From positions 2,403,528-2,454,107 of the forward strand of contig JAHNZQ020000308.1 in NCBI GenBank assembly GCA_019155205.2: 50,580 bases of DNA, written 5' to 3'. Of the stretch, positions 1 to 9,679 are shown piece after piece. Numbering within the stretch: position 1 is the first letter of the stretch; every line of letters starts with the position of its first letter. The stretch is from Gracilaria vermiculophylla (Eukaryota; Rhodophyta; Florideophyceae; Gracilariales; Gracilariaceae). Below the pieces are notes generated by a model. It was not told the origin of the DNA. It saw nothing but the letters and a program-made list of their open reading frames with translations, and did no database searches. Made by a program: the position numbers and the translations under genes.

Positions 1-109
1 GCACACGTGGCCTCAATTACTACCCTTCCTAGGGACACCCCCAAATGGGGCTAGTGAAGCTAATACTCTTCATAACCACGGTTGTGGCAGCCGGGAGCGG
101 ATGAAATAC

Positions 110-582
110 TTATGACGACCGCTGATGTGGCAGACCCTCGACGGGGCGTTGCACTACAGCTTCCTCACAGAGATTAAAAGGGAGTTGAGAAGCATACATG
201 AGGGTGCGAGCCATCTTCCACAAGTCTTGGATGGTTTTCTCAGCAGCCCCATTGGATTGATGGGCGTATGGTGGACTAAACTCTAACACCATTCCGTTTT
301 CCTAAGCCCATTGGATGAAGTCGTCGGATCGGTTCACACCCGCCCTGTCAAGGCGAACGTGGTAAACGCGGTTAGGCGTTAATTTCATTTTCCGCGCGAG
401 CCTTATACAATCTAATGCATTCGAAGAATTCGGGCTTTGAGCTCAAGAACTAAATTGAGCAAGACCGTTTGTTATCGTCCAGAAGGACCTGAATATATTT
501 AGGTCCTTGTAGAGACGGAGGGTTGATAGGCCCTGTGAGGTCCGTGTGGGTGAGTTCCAAAGGGCGTGAAGCAACCGATGTT
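110..582 (-). pseudogene. copia integrase core, frameshifted fragments
   Basis: Two pieces of the DDE integrase core are visible in different minus-strand frames. Bases about 570-450 encode the start of the core (ELTHTDLTGPINPPSLQG) and end at a stop. Bases 292-110 encode the later part, SPPYAHQSNGAAEKTIQDL, which matches the copia block containing the catalytic Glu (N-G-x-x-E). The segment between them is too degraded to read confidently. The fragment then loses frame again near 150. These pieces place integrase after the protease, which is diagnostic for Ty1/copia. Confidence 0.82.
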
Positions 583-1753
583 GAATTTCGAAGTGGGGCA
601 TGCTTGTATTATCGTCCATGCATGGCGGACAGAAGATTTTTTCCACTTCCGGGACAGATAGACGAGGTACTCCGTCGCATTGCTCCCCAGTGAGTAACAG
701 CTTCTCCTTGCCAAGGTGTCCAAGTTTTTCGTGCCAGTCTTTTGCTGTGTTCCCTGGTGCGTACAAAGCTGCTTGTGCGTGTGGAGGTCCTCCAGGTGGT
801 ATAGGGCTCGGCAACGGGTAAAGCCCGTCCCTTGGTGTAGACCAGTAAAGCTCTTGGCCGTTAGTTGGGTCTTTGATTACAAACCCTGGGCCATGCGAGC
901 CGTTTGAGAATTTCACTTGTGTGTTCTTCGTTAGCACCGATAAAGAGATTAAGTTAGAGTCGAAGGAGGGCGTGTGCTTGGCCGGAAGTATTATTTCTTT
1001 TCCTAGTGGTAGTTTAATTGTGCCTTCTCCAATGATCTCTGATATCTGGTCACAAGTTCGAACAGGTTGACTTGCGATGGATCGGTAACCCGAGAATAGG
1101 TGTTTGTCTCTAACAATGACATGTGTTGCACCGGAGTTCAACCAGGTGTTGTCGTTTTCTTTGTGTGGAAGCTGGGCACGGGCTATTGCAACGAAGCCCC
1201 GTGGTGTACCATCTTCACGGTCGTTGTTGTCGCGGTTGTTGTTGTTCCGCTGGTCATGGTTTTGACCACTGTTATTAGAACCACTTCGTGAGTCCCAGTT
1301 CCTATTGGAAGAGTACTTGCGATTTCGACCTCTTCCTCTTGAACGACTACCATGTTGGTTGGATGTCTGGTTGTTATTGTTGTTATTGTTGCGAGACCAA
1401 CATTCGCAGCGAATGTGGCCAGTTCGTCCGCAGTTCCAGCATTCGGCACACTTTTCGTTTTTCCGTGAACGTGGTTTCCATTTTGTACTTGACTTTCGTG
1501 CAGCAGGGTAGGGATGTGTGTGATCTTTCTTCGTATCAGTAGGCTTTGATCGCGAAGCCGATGACCGATGTGTTCGGCGGTCCATTTCGGAACGTAGCAA
1601 GGAGACAACTTGATCGTACACCATGTTGTTCGCGTCCGCCATTAATGTAATTGTCATAAGGGAGTCCGGTAATGTTCGCAATAGAGTTGCGGTTCGCTCG
1701 CGGTCAGTAAATGGATCACCAAGTCTGGCCAATTCGAGGAACATAGTTTCCAT
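443..1753 (-). pseudogene. copia gag C-terminus, protease and pre-integrase
   Basis: This 436-residue frame continues gag after the TAA. A CCHC knuckle (CWNCGRTGHIRCEC, pattern C-x2-C-x4-H-x4-C) lies near residue 105. An Asn/Arg/Ser-rich low-complexity stretch follows, encoded by GTT-rich DNA around 1215-1400. The retropepsin site reads WLNSGATHVI where the family has WLDSGA. The catalytic Asp is therefore Asn (codon at 1136-1138, minus strand AAC), which would abolish cleavage. Further on, WHEKLGHLG and FCPPC form the pre-integrase H-x-H and C-x2-C zinc-binding pattern. The frame is lost near 560-590, after which the integrase start is read in another frame. Confidence 0.85.
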
Positions 1754-2155
1754 TTACAGGAGGTTTTTCTGGATATCATCAGCATCCTTGTATAGAAATG
1801 TGGTCAACTTCTGTCTCAAGTTCATTTTGGACTGAATGCTGTCCTTCTTGTACGTAGCCTCAAGCTTAGTCCATACCTCCAGAGCAGAACAAGACTCACG
1901 TTCAAGTAGTTCCAAGACAGCGACGATAGATTGGGTGCCAAGGTTTTGCACAATAGCAGATCGTGGCTTACGGTCGGCATCATCCCAACGTCGGCGAGGT
2001 TGTGCGGTACCATCCTCTGGCCGATATTCGGTCAGAACGAAAAGGGATGGCAAGGAATGCATGTAGTCCCGGATATAGATACGCCAAGTATAGTAGTCGG
2101 CGGCAGCTTTGAGCCGAGGGATGCGTTTCGACTCGTACTCGCCAGCTCCTTCCAT
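1754..2155 (-). pseudogene. copia gag, N-terminal part
   Basis: This 133-residue segment has the layout of copia-type Gag (UBN2/DUF4219 class). It opens with a motif of the type ADYYTWRIYIRDYM, where a Trp near the N-terminus follows the start, and it has a long helical stretch with SALEVWTKLEATY, the usual W-x-L-x-x-x-Y pattern. It ends at a TAA (1754-1756), and the very next codon (1751-1753) is ATG in the same frame, so gag continues after a single nonsense codon. Gag packages element RNA in the cytoplasm. The stop looks like decay rather than programmed readthrough because other lesions lie downstream. Confidence 0.75.
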
Positions 2156-4429
2156 CGCGAAGTATACTCAACGCGAGAGGGGTTTGACAGGTGGTGAAGT
2201 TCTTTGCCAGTTCCCTACTGGTCAAGGGATCCTTCTTCTTCGCCAACTTCTTCAATAAATAATAATACAGGCCTAAGTGGTGTGCCGTGGTTTGATGCGT
2301 TCGGATACTACACACTAGGCGGCAGGACCAACCCTTACCTCAGTGTCGTTTTCCGATAGCAAATCGCACCTTAGGTCTGGAGTAGTTCCCTTCTTCAGGG
2401 GCCCGTGTAGGGATGCCGGTGCAACTTCACCACCGACAAACCACAATGCACTACGCAGTCTTTTCGAACGTGAGGCGGGACTTTTTTATCCAACTGCAGT
2501 AACGTAAGCACTGGAGGCACGTTGTCGGGTCGTCGCGCGGGGGTGCGCGTAGGCAAAGTTGAAACGTGCGCGACGGTAGTTGGCGCACGGCACGGTCCGA
2601 GTGGTAGTGGTAATCCAAAGACGCAGAGTAGCGTCAGGTGCAGTGTAGTTGCGGCCCGCTTTAGTGCGATGCGGGGGCGGTGATGCGGCACGCACGAGTT
2701 TGTGGCGGCGGAATGTCCAAAGCGCGGTGGCGGCACACGGTGCTCGCAGTGGTGAGTGCGCGGCGACGGTGCGGGAACGCGAGTCAAACGATCGCGGCGG
2801 CGGTGGTTGCAACGCGCGGAGTGGCGCTGTCGCCGCGGAGGAGGCGTCGGTAGGCGCGCGCGGTGGTGAAGTGAATGCAATGTGACGAGGGTGTGCGCAC
2901 AGCGGTGTTGCCTTCGAAAAAGGGATGGGGTGCGGTCGGAAGAGATTGGTAGCGATGCTACCATGAAAGGATCGTCCGATTGACTCCGGAGGGTCGGGCG
3001 GGATGGAACCGCCGGCCATTTCTTTATTTTGCACTGTCAGGTGGAACGGGTGGATACTGTTCCCCGTTCCAGTGAGCGGCCAGCATCTGGTCATCCAGCC
3101 CTGACATCTCTCGTTCTCCAAGACGAGATAGAAGACGCTCTTGAAGAGCTTCTTGGCGACTTGCTGACAGTCTCAGATAGCGAAACTGAGAAACGACATC
3201 ATGGAGGTTCCCAGCGCGATAAAACTCCGAACATTGACCGCTAAAGACATTAGGGCTTCCACAGGCAGTACAACAATTATCTCGCGCCCAACCCGGTCTA
3301 CTGCAGTCGTCATTCACGTCGTCGTTTCCGCATATCATAAATAATACTTCACAAAGTATGTTAGAAGCTACAAGAGCAATGCACTTACTTTTAACACCGC
3401 ACAAACTGCACAACAATTTTCGGTTTTCGTGTTGAGCAAAAAGCAATTGCAGCCTTGCAATAACTCGCGTAAGGCAAAGCGGCGGACAGTATTGATGAGT
3501 ACATAAGAATGCGTGAACTAACTACATGTCAATGGTTGAAGATCTTTTGTAGAAATATAGTAGCAGCGTTGGGGGATACGAAACTACGGGGCCCAGCAGA
3601 ATAACATTTACATAAGATTCAACAGCGAGCCAGAGTTCTGGGCTTCTCAGGGATGAATGGCATCATTGAATGCTGCAAATGGCTGTGGAAAAACTGCTCT
3701 GTGGCATGGCATGGACAGAATGAGGGCAGGGAAAGAAAGGCTGCTGTTAAGTTGGAGTGTATTGCTGAATACAAACTTAACATCTGGCATATCGTTTTTG
3801 TTACCTAAGGAAGTCCAAACGATATATAAATGCATTGGAAACACCACCGTTGATTAAAAAAATCTATGATGGTAGCTTTCCTCCCAAAGTTTCTTACACA
3901 GTCGACAGAAGGCAACGCGATGTTTCGTTCTTTTGATGCAACGGTGTTTATCCTTAGTATTTGTTATTTGTGCATTCTGGGCAAAACCCTGGAACAACGA
4001 AAGAAAAACATCTTTTACAGTGGCAAGAAGGTCTCCGGAAAGATGTTGAAAGAGCCCTTGAAGATTTGCAAGGCAGATAGAATATACTGAAACGCCAATC
4101 TTGTTTCTGGGGAGTGAGTGCAATGCACGACGTCATGTATTGCTGCATATTGCTTAACAATATGATAGTCACTGAAGGAATTTCTGAAGAAGAAAAGATA
4201 TGGGCAAACGCACACGCGGAAGACCGAAACGAAGTAGTGCACTTTTAGCAACCAGTTGGGGCGAAAGATGATATTGGTCACGCACTATAAGTGTCTACAT
4301 ATGGCCTTTGCCCGAGGGAGCGGTTTCTGTGGGATGTATTGAAGCAGGGAGAGCTGCAACAAGATATCCAAGAACATTTGTAGACCCTCAATAAAGAATC
4401 ATGAAAGTAAGGAGAAGTTCGGGAATGCC
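2156..4429. other. No supportable gene: mixed GC-rich and AT-rich spacer
   Basis: Bases 2490-2900 are very GC-rich with long, Arg/Pro/Ala-rich open frames in several phases, as expected from composition alone. Their makeup resembles the GC-rich intergenic regions upstream of genes elsewhere in the window, so this could be an old promoter or the missing copia LTR. Bases 3024-3440 on the minus strand are open for about 140 codons and Cys-rich (CSLCG, CCTACG), but there is no early ATG. A GTAAGT donor-like site near 3385 followed by a TTCTAAC branch-like site leaves a spliced fragment possible. Bases 3450-4429 are AT-rich with nothing recognisable. Confidence 0.5.
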
Positions 4430-5541
4430 TGTGGTACTGTCAATTCTGTAGTACAGTGGCTCTTAAGGAAAAATGGTGGTGTGACCTGATGGCATAATAT
4501 TCCTAAGGAAGGCTCGTATTTTATTAGCAGGGTCACGTGGTGTATAATTCTCCCCGCGTGCGCTACAGTTTTCTTAAGGGACGGTAGAATTATTATTTAT
4601 TTTAGTTAATTCAGGCAGGTAATTACTAGAGTAGTAAGACCTGCTGAGGCGGGCTCCCGGCTTGATACTTAATCTGCCGGTTGAGCTCCACCTCTGGAGA
4701 AATAAAGACAAGCACCCTTGAGTCTTCATCTGCTTTCCCGGTTGGAAACTCTCGGCAATCATTCTCAGGTTTCTAAGTCGCCGATCCCCAGGTCGCATCA
4801 TAGCAGCGCCTGTAGGAGCATTGTCCGCCCAGTAAACCTCCCTCTACGCTTGGTGTTTGCGGATCCCTTTTAAGAATTCCCCCGGCTCGTGACATCGGAT
4901 ACCGGGAACCCCCTTTAGGAACACACACTTTTGGAGTTAACAAAAACTCCTATTGAACGTTGTGCTTTACTACCTCGAGAGGAGGGTTTGCAGTACCACA
5001 AATTCTCCTTTCCAGGTAGTATATCACAACGTCTGTTAGAAGTTTTTGTGGACTCCAAAGGTGCGAGTTCCTAAAGGTGGTCTCCGGTATTCGCTGTCGC
5101 GAGCCGGGAGAGTTCTTAAAGCAGATCCGCAAATACGAAGTGAAGGGGGCGGTTCACTGGGCAGACAATGCTTCTACAGGCGCTGCTATGAAGCGAACTG
5201 GGAATCGGCGGCTTAGAAACCTTAAGACGATCGACGAGAGACTCCAACCGAAAAAATATATGAAGACTCAAGAGTGCTTGAATTACGTACCTAGAGGTAA
5301 AGCCCGACCGGCATATCAAGTATCAAGCGAGGAGCCCGCCTCAGCAGGTCTCAATGCTGTAGTAACTACTCGCACAATTTAACTAAAGTAAATATAAATT
5401 CTATCGTCTCTTAAGCATAATATAGCGTACACGGGCCGAATTATGCACCACGTGGCTCGGTTAATAAAATGGGAGCCCTCTATAGGAATATCACGCCATA
5501 GAGCCACACCACCATATTTCTTCAGGAGCCACTGTACTACA
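4430..5541 (-). repeat. 3' LTR of the gypsy element, split by a nested solo LTR
   Basis: Bases 5001-5541 read on the minus strand match the LTR at 14476-15025 along nearly their whole length, at roughly 80-85% identity by eye. The last bases of this LTR are missing at 5001 but are found at 4430-4446 (reverse complement GAATTGACAGTACCACA). The two parts are separated by a second LTR in the opposite orientation. Removing 4447-5000 and one copy of AATTC restores a continuous LTR of about 550 bp that starts TGTAGTAC and ends TACCACA. Confidence 0.85.
4447..5000 (+). mobile_element. Nested solo LTR of the same gypsy family
   Basis: This 554-bp sequence starts TGTAGTACAGTGGC and ends GCAGTACCACA, the same ends as the other LTRs in the window, but it lies on the plus strand. 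It is flanked exactly by AATTC (4442-4446) and AATTC (5001-5005), a 5-bp target-site duplication. No internal element sequence remains, so it is a solo LTR left by LTR-LTR recombination. Because it sits inside an opposite-strand relative, the pair looks like a 1.1-kb foldback palindrome. Confidence 0.9.
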
Positions 5542-6170
5542 TACCCCCTTTCCTAATTTACACCACGTCTTCGAGGTGCATCTTCCAGTTGTTCCATTCC
5601 TGGGTGCCTCCTAGCGGTGTTGATGCCAGCGCGGCCTCTGGCGATGTGACATATCCTCTCCTTCAGGCGTTCCTTCATACTTTCCGGCTTCTGCTCGGTG
5701 TACCAACGCGGGCTCGTGATTTATCCCTTGCGGTGTTTGCAGGCCCTGGCCCTCATTGACCCGGCCTCGTCTCCTCCTTCTTGGCGTTACCAGTCGGTGC
5801 TACCGTGCCAGTCGGCGGCGTGAGACTGCACACAACTCGAGCGTCTCGTGTGCGGCGCAAGCGTTCGACCTCCGTGGCCGGAGCGTAGGTCAGGCCGGAT
5901 TGGTCACTGATTCCTTCAAGGCATTTGACGCTCCGATTACTTCCAGGATTCTCCTTTGAGGAACACCCGATTCATCGCGTCCGCTTGTTCCGTCTCCGTG
6001 AAGCTGCATCATCTCATAATCTTATTGTGTGCGCCCCCGTAGGCCTCCACTAGATATGAACTTACGCCCCGCCATAGTGCTCCATACCTCGGCTGTCTCC
6101 AGTTGTTTGTCCTCCCTGCAAATTCCATGATGGCTTCTCGACGCGGCTCCCTCCCCGGTCAGGCGCATAA
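5542..6170. other. No gene seen: internal 3' region of the gypsy element
   Basis: This stretch lies between the 3' LTR and the plus-strand frame that follows. It is moderately GC-rich, with short broken plus-strand frames that carry stops in all phases. I could not assign any protein family. A polypurine tract expected on the minus strand beside 5541 is not obvious. Confidence 0.4.
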
Positions 6171-7019
6171 CCGCGGGCCGCTCCCCAAGTGGCGTCAGAT
6201 CACTCTCCTCAGGTGCTATGGCTCCGAGTCCCCGACTATGACCCCTTGGTGGAGAACCTGGGGGCTCCCGCGCCCCTTCGATTACCAGCTCCGTCCTCGG
6301 ATATGGATACGCCCCCTGAGGTCATAACGCCACGGCATGTTGCAAAGCCGGATGTACCCACAGTGGTAACTGCTGTGTACCCCATAGAAGAGGACGAGAT
6401 TACTCCTGTCCCGGTAGCTTCGACCCAGCTGGTGCAACCCCGACTACGGAGCGTCCCTGCGCCAGTGGTTCAGCCTCGCCTGCGGAGCGTCTCCGTTCCC
6501 GTACAATCGTCTCCTCCAGTGTCGCCGACTCCGTCTTTGGCTCTGCCGATCTCCACGGCGATGCCTGCAGAGTCCCGTCGGGAAGCCCCTGTCCCAGCTG
6601 GTCTGCAGTCCGCGGGTTCTTCCGTGGTGGTTGTTGCTCCGTCAACGGAGGTGGCCGCTTCGGGTGCACCATCGGGCGGGTTATCCTCTGGGGCTCTGGG
6701 TGCTCCCCTCCGGGAGTTGGTGCAAGCGTGCCTGGTGACGGGCCGTCCCGCTTCGGCCTCTCCTGTATAGGTTCTGTACGAGGCGCGTGCCTGGGTCTTA
6801 GAACTCCACAAGGCCCGAGCGGACGGAGCCTCGATGCCGGCCATCAAGGAAAGCCTGTCGGAGTTCTTCGAGAGCCAAGCTCTCACGACAGAAGCGCGCT
6901 TCGTAGAGGAGTATATGACGAGGTTCGGTGACCTGTGGGTTAAAGATCCCTGGCGATGGGAGTTACTTCCAGGTAGCGGCGGAAAAAAAGATCCTCAAGT
7001 TGGAACAGAAGTTCCATGA
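6171..7019 (+). pseudogene. Unidentified plus-strand reading frame, one internal stop
   Basis: The plus strand is open from the stop at 6168-6170 to a stop at 7017-7019 apart from one TAG at 6768-6770, giving about 280 codons. The first half is Pro/Ser/Val-rich with the repeated unit QPRLRSV. The second half looks helical and charged (ARFVEEYMTRFGDLW). There is no ATG near the 5' end. It lies between the chromodomain and the 3' LTR of the gypsy element, antisense to it. It could be an additional antisense gene of this retroelement family, a captured host fragment, or the remains of an unrelated insertion. I do not recognise it. Confidence 0.35.
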
Positions 7020-7243
7020 ACGGTAGATGCAATACGAATGAGCCATGCCCACGCGCTCAATGACATGAAGTGCCACCTCGAGAGCTTGGGAAAAGCGGGC
7101 AACGGGGTCCTGAAGGCGAAAAAGAGAATTCTAGGTGGGGAATAGACAACAGAGACAAAAAACAACTCCGGTTAGGGGCCCGCTCCCACTTTCCTAAACA
7201 GAAGTGCCTATGCGGAGAGGCGTTTCCGCACCAGATTGGCGTG

Positions 7244-7400
7244 TTATCTTCTGATGAAGTTCTCCGGGATGTGTACCGGAGGTTCTTTCGTGTCGTCTTT
7301 TCAGGTGTACCCGTACCAGTGGATGCAGTACAGTATTCTTGCGTGGGTATGTCGGTGGGAGACGATATGGTCCACCGCGTAGAGTATATCACCTTGAGGG
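7244..7400 (-). pseudogene. Integrase C-terminal chromodomain
   Basis: Minus-strand translation gives ILYAVDHIVSHRHTHARI, then YCIHWYGYT, then after a one-base shift KDDTKEPPVHIPENFIRR. These match the three chromodomain beta strands and the start of the helix: E-V-E-x-I-x-x-H-R, Y-x-V-x-W-x-G-Y, and W-E-P-x-x-x-I. In chromoviruses this domain binds histone H3 marks and steers integration into heterochromatin. The aromatic cage position in the third strand is changed (TKEP rather than TWEP). The frameshift between strands two and three makes this copy inactive. Confidence 0.85.
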
Positions 7401-7708
7401 GTCATGATGGCGTCTGGAGCCTCAAGCAATGGTTCACTGAGAGGGGTGATGATGTTTCCAGTATCCAGCGGTGTCGTCACTCCTGAGGTGGTCGGATGAG
7501 TAAGCTTTGCGCGTGGTCCTTGAGGTGGGGTGGGGGGCATTCCTGAAGGGCTGGGCGTCGGGACTTTCGTCACCCTATCACGGGAGACGCCTTCTCGGAG
7601 CACGTTTATCTCAATGGCGACAGTGTCCCTATAGGTCGCCAGTACTATGTAAGGCCCTTAGGCGGTCGGCGCTAACTTGGGCAAGACTTCCGGCGGTTCG
7701 TCGGGTGT

Positions 7709-8620
7709 CTACCATGGTTCGTCGAGGAAAACGTCGTCGTATTGCTTTAGGTGAGGGCCTTCCATCACCATCTGGTCGAAGTCCTGTTTATATCTCCTCT
7801 GCGAGGCATTGAGTCTCTCCTTTGCGAGGGAGAGTGCATCCTTATACCGCCTTAACATGTAACGTTTGGCTTGCGCCGCTGTTGGTACCTGTGGCCCATC
7901 CGCCGGGTGAACAGTAGCGCGTGCGGCGATGACGGCACCAGGCGGAATGCGCGAGAGCACCAGATGAAAAGTAGCGGTCTCCTTGGAGCGGTGCTCCTGC
8001 AGGTTGTATGCATCCGTGAGCGGGCCCACAAATGCGTCCCAATCCTTTTGTTGGTCCCTGACGTAGTGCTTCAGCCTGGAGGCGATGGTCTTGTTGAACA
8101 TCTCCGTTTTTCCGTTGGTCTGAGGGTGATAGGGAGCTGGGGGTTTAGTGTTTCATCCCCAGCATTCCGGAGACGTTACTGAAGAGCTTAAACGCGAGCT
8201 ACTGGCAATTTTTCGTGAGGAGGTACAACGGGATCCCATAGGAGTAAACCCAGTGCTCCAAAAAGGTGTCGGCAAGTACTGCTGCAGTGGTGCTTCGGAG
8301 GGGAGTGACGCGCGTGAGCGTCGAGAACCTGTTGGTGATCACGAGGAGAAATCGATACCATCGCTTTGTCTTGTGGAGAGGGCCCAAATCGTCCTTGGCC
8401 ACGAATTCAAAGGGTACCTAGCGCGGGAACAGAGTGAGCGGCGTCCAGTGTTTGCATTTTTTCTCCCCTAGTGCCAGCCCAGTAATAGCAGTCTGCCACC
8501 GTTTGGAAGGCGTCATAAGCCATGCTCGGCCAATAGAACTCTCTCCGCATGGCAGAATACATACACGATCCACTAAAGGCCCGGCGAGGCGAGGATAGTG
8601 CGGGAGATAAAGCACCCTCG
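7709..8620 (-). pseudogene. gypsy integrase: zinc finger, DDE core, C-terminal part
   Basis: Three pieces lie in order on the minus strand. Bases about 8620-8430 encode the HHCC region (LPHYPRLAGPL, then REFYWPSMAYDAF, then ADCYYWAG, where the second Cys is lost). Bases 8402-8199 encode the core start with both sides of the first catalytic Asp and the ending YSYGIPLYLLTKN just before the second Asp. Bases 8101-7709 encode the later core and linker (MFNKTIASRLKHYV, RSKETATFHLVLSRIPPG). Integrase joins cDNA into the genome in the nucleus. At least two frameshifts separate the pieces. Confidence 0.88.
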
Positions 8621-8827
8621 CCCGTAGTTTTGTCGGGGCCACCTTTTGGAGATCTCCATCCAGGGGAGCGCGGCGCACAAGTAGGCCGACCCGCTCAACA
8701 TCGAATGACGATGTAAAACTTCGCACAGTGGTGGGGCACACATTGCAGTACGCATTCATACTCTGCTTCTTCAGGAGCTCCGCTATGGTGATGCGGAGAA
8801 ATTCTTTGTACTCCTCCACAAGGGCCT

Positions 8828-9355
8828 TCACCTCAGGGAGCCCAATGTACTTTCCTCCAGTTTCACAGCATTCCAAACATTCTCCATCGGATCCTTCTTT
8901 CCTGTTGGCGTCCTGGATGACCAAACACGGGATGGTGTCCTCCAAAGTGTTTTGTCTTCGCCCTTGGTGGAGATTCGCGAGAGCGCGTCTGCTGCCTGGT
9001 GCTTTATGCCAGGACGGTGGACGATGTAAAAATCGAACTCTAGGAGGAGTAGCCTCCATCTTTCCATGCGACTGGAAGCATCCTTCAAAGACAGTATACA
9101 CTTCAGTGGTGCGTGGTCCGTTCTCAAGGTGAAATGCGCGCCTTCCAGGTATGGGCGTAAAAGCAACACTACCCAAACGATGGCGAGACATTCGCGCTCC
9201 CGAGGTGGAATAATTCCGTTCCGTAGGTGTGAGTCAGCGACTCTAGTAACCGATGGGTTAAAGTCCACCTTCAGGTTGTTCCTGTAGAAAGGCACATGCG
9301 ACCAGGTATTTAAAGGCGTCAGTGTCCAGCACCATTCGCCCGTGCCGCTTCGGAA
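8828..9355 (-). pseudogene. gypsy RNase H
   Basis: The start, VLDTDAFKYLVACAFLQEQ, is encoded next to the TRIM insertion at about 9290-9355. The rest runs from 9295 to 8828 in another frame with RECLAIVWVVLLLRPYLEG, LRTDHAPLKCIL and HRPGIKHQAADALSR. These are the classic blocks of Ty3/gypsy RNase H, including the Glu, the Asp of RTDH and the final A-D-A-L-S-R. The enzyme would degrade the RNA strand of the RNA/DNA hybrid. The domain is split from RT by the TRIM and by at least one frameshift. Confidence 0.9.
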
Positions 9356-9360
9356 GTGCC

Positions 9361-9441
9361 TGTTGATAGTTCAAATGGTGAACTGTGCGCCCTGTGTCAC
9401 AAAGAGACAATAGCGCAAATAGCTCATCTGTTTTTCTAACA
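9361..9441 (+). repeat. TRIM 5' LTR (81 bp)
   Basis: It starts TGTTGATAGTTC and ends CTAACA. TGTT and AACA form a 4-bp terminal inverted repeat. It matches 9593-9673 at 77 of 81 positions by eye. Confidence 0.92.
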
Positions 9442-9456
9442 GGTTATGGGCCCAGC
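9442..9456 (+). promoter_or_regulatory. TRIM primer-binding site, half initiator-tRNA type
   Basis: GGTTATGGGCCCAGC follows the 5' LTR with no spacer. It is the reverse complement of the anticodon stem-loop part of eukaryotic initiator tRNA-Met (GCTGGGCCCATAACC, anticodon CAT inside). Internal, half-tRNA priming of this kind is known from Drosophila copia and yeast Ty5, so it links the TRIM to the copia class. Confidence 0.85.
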
Positions 9457-9578
9457 TAAACGCTGGGACCCTGGGTTCAATTCCCAGAAGTGACCTGAGC
9501 CTGAGAAATTGTACATGTGTACAGCAGTGGTCAAAAGTGGTTACTGTAAGCTTGAGGTCTCGTTCTGTAAGGTAGTAC

Positions 9579-9592
9579 AGGGCAAGGGGGCG
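9579..9592 (+). promoter_or_regulatory. TRIM polypurine tract
   Basis: AGGGCAAGGGGGCG lies immediately upstream of the 3' LTR. This is the position and composition expected of the plus-strand DNA primer. Confidence 0.75.
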
Positions 9593-9673
9593 TGATGATA
9601 GTTCAAATGGTGAACTGTGCGCCCTGTGTCACAAAGAGAGTATAGCGCAAATAGCTCATCTCTTTTTCTAACA
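9593..9673 (+). repeat. TRIM 3' LTR (81 bp)
   Basis: It starts TGATGATAGTTC and ends CTAACA, followed directly by the target duplication GTGCC. Confidence 0.92.
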
Positions 9674-9679
9674 GTGCCA

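Larger units (their letters stand above)
1..2155 (-). mobile_element. Decayed Ty1/copia LTR retrotransposon, truncated at window edge
   Basis: Reading the minus strand from 2155 to 1 gives the copia order: gag, CCHC zinc knuckle, aspartic protease, pre-integrase HHCC region, integrase core. Reverse transcriptase and RNase H, which follow integrase in copia elements, would lie left of base 1 and are not seen. The coding sequence is broken by an in-frame TAA at 1754-1756 and by frameshifts in integrase, and the protease has lost its catalytic Asp, so this copy is dead. I could not identify a 5' LTR or primer-binding site between 2156 and 2400, so the right boundary is only the first gag Met. 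Confidence 0.88.
9361..9673 (+). mobile_element. TRIM (miniature LTR retrotransposon), nearly intact
   Basis: Two 81-bp direct repeats (9361-9441 and 9593-9673) flank 151 bp of non-coding DNA. Both begin TG and end AACA. They differ at four positions by eye (about 95% identity). Right after the first repeat is GGTTATGGGCCCAGC, complementary to the anticodon stem-loop of initiator tRNA-Met. Right before the second repeat is a purine-rich tract (9579-9592). The element is flanked by GTGCC on both sides (9356-9360, 9674-9678), a perfect 5-bp target duplication. With no coding capacity it must have been moved by a copia-type helper. It interrupts the gypsy RNase H. Confidence 0.93.

Noticed and set aside
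1205..1395. GTT-rich stretch as an independent microsatellite
   Set aside because: It encodes the Asn-rich linkers of copia gag in frame, so it is part of the coding sequence of the element.
1183..1608. 141-codon minus-strand frame inside copia gag
   Set aside because: It is another phase of the gag low-complexity region; the zinc knuckle and protease are read in the main frame.
2395..3121. Overlapping minus-strand frames of 189 and 211 codons
   Set aside because: Both are open because the DNA is GC-rich. They overlap in different phases and read as His/Arg/Pro-rich text without motifs.
3657..3857. P-loop-like NAANGCGKTA in a short plus-strand frame
   Set aside because: Only the Walker-A-like octet fits. 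The frame is 66 codons long with no other NTPase feature, and the surrounding DNA is AT-rich spacer.
4430..5541. A foldback DNA transposon with long inverted repeats
   Set aside because: The arms match the LTR at 14476-15025, and the inner copy has its own AATTC target duplication, so nested LTRs explain it.
9443..9500. tRNA gene or tRNA-derived SINE (GGTTCAATTCC resembles an RNA polymerase III B box)
   Set aside because: It lies inside the TRIM, next to its primer-binding site; no acceptor stem or D arm can be formed, and the LTRs and target duplication explain the element better.
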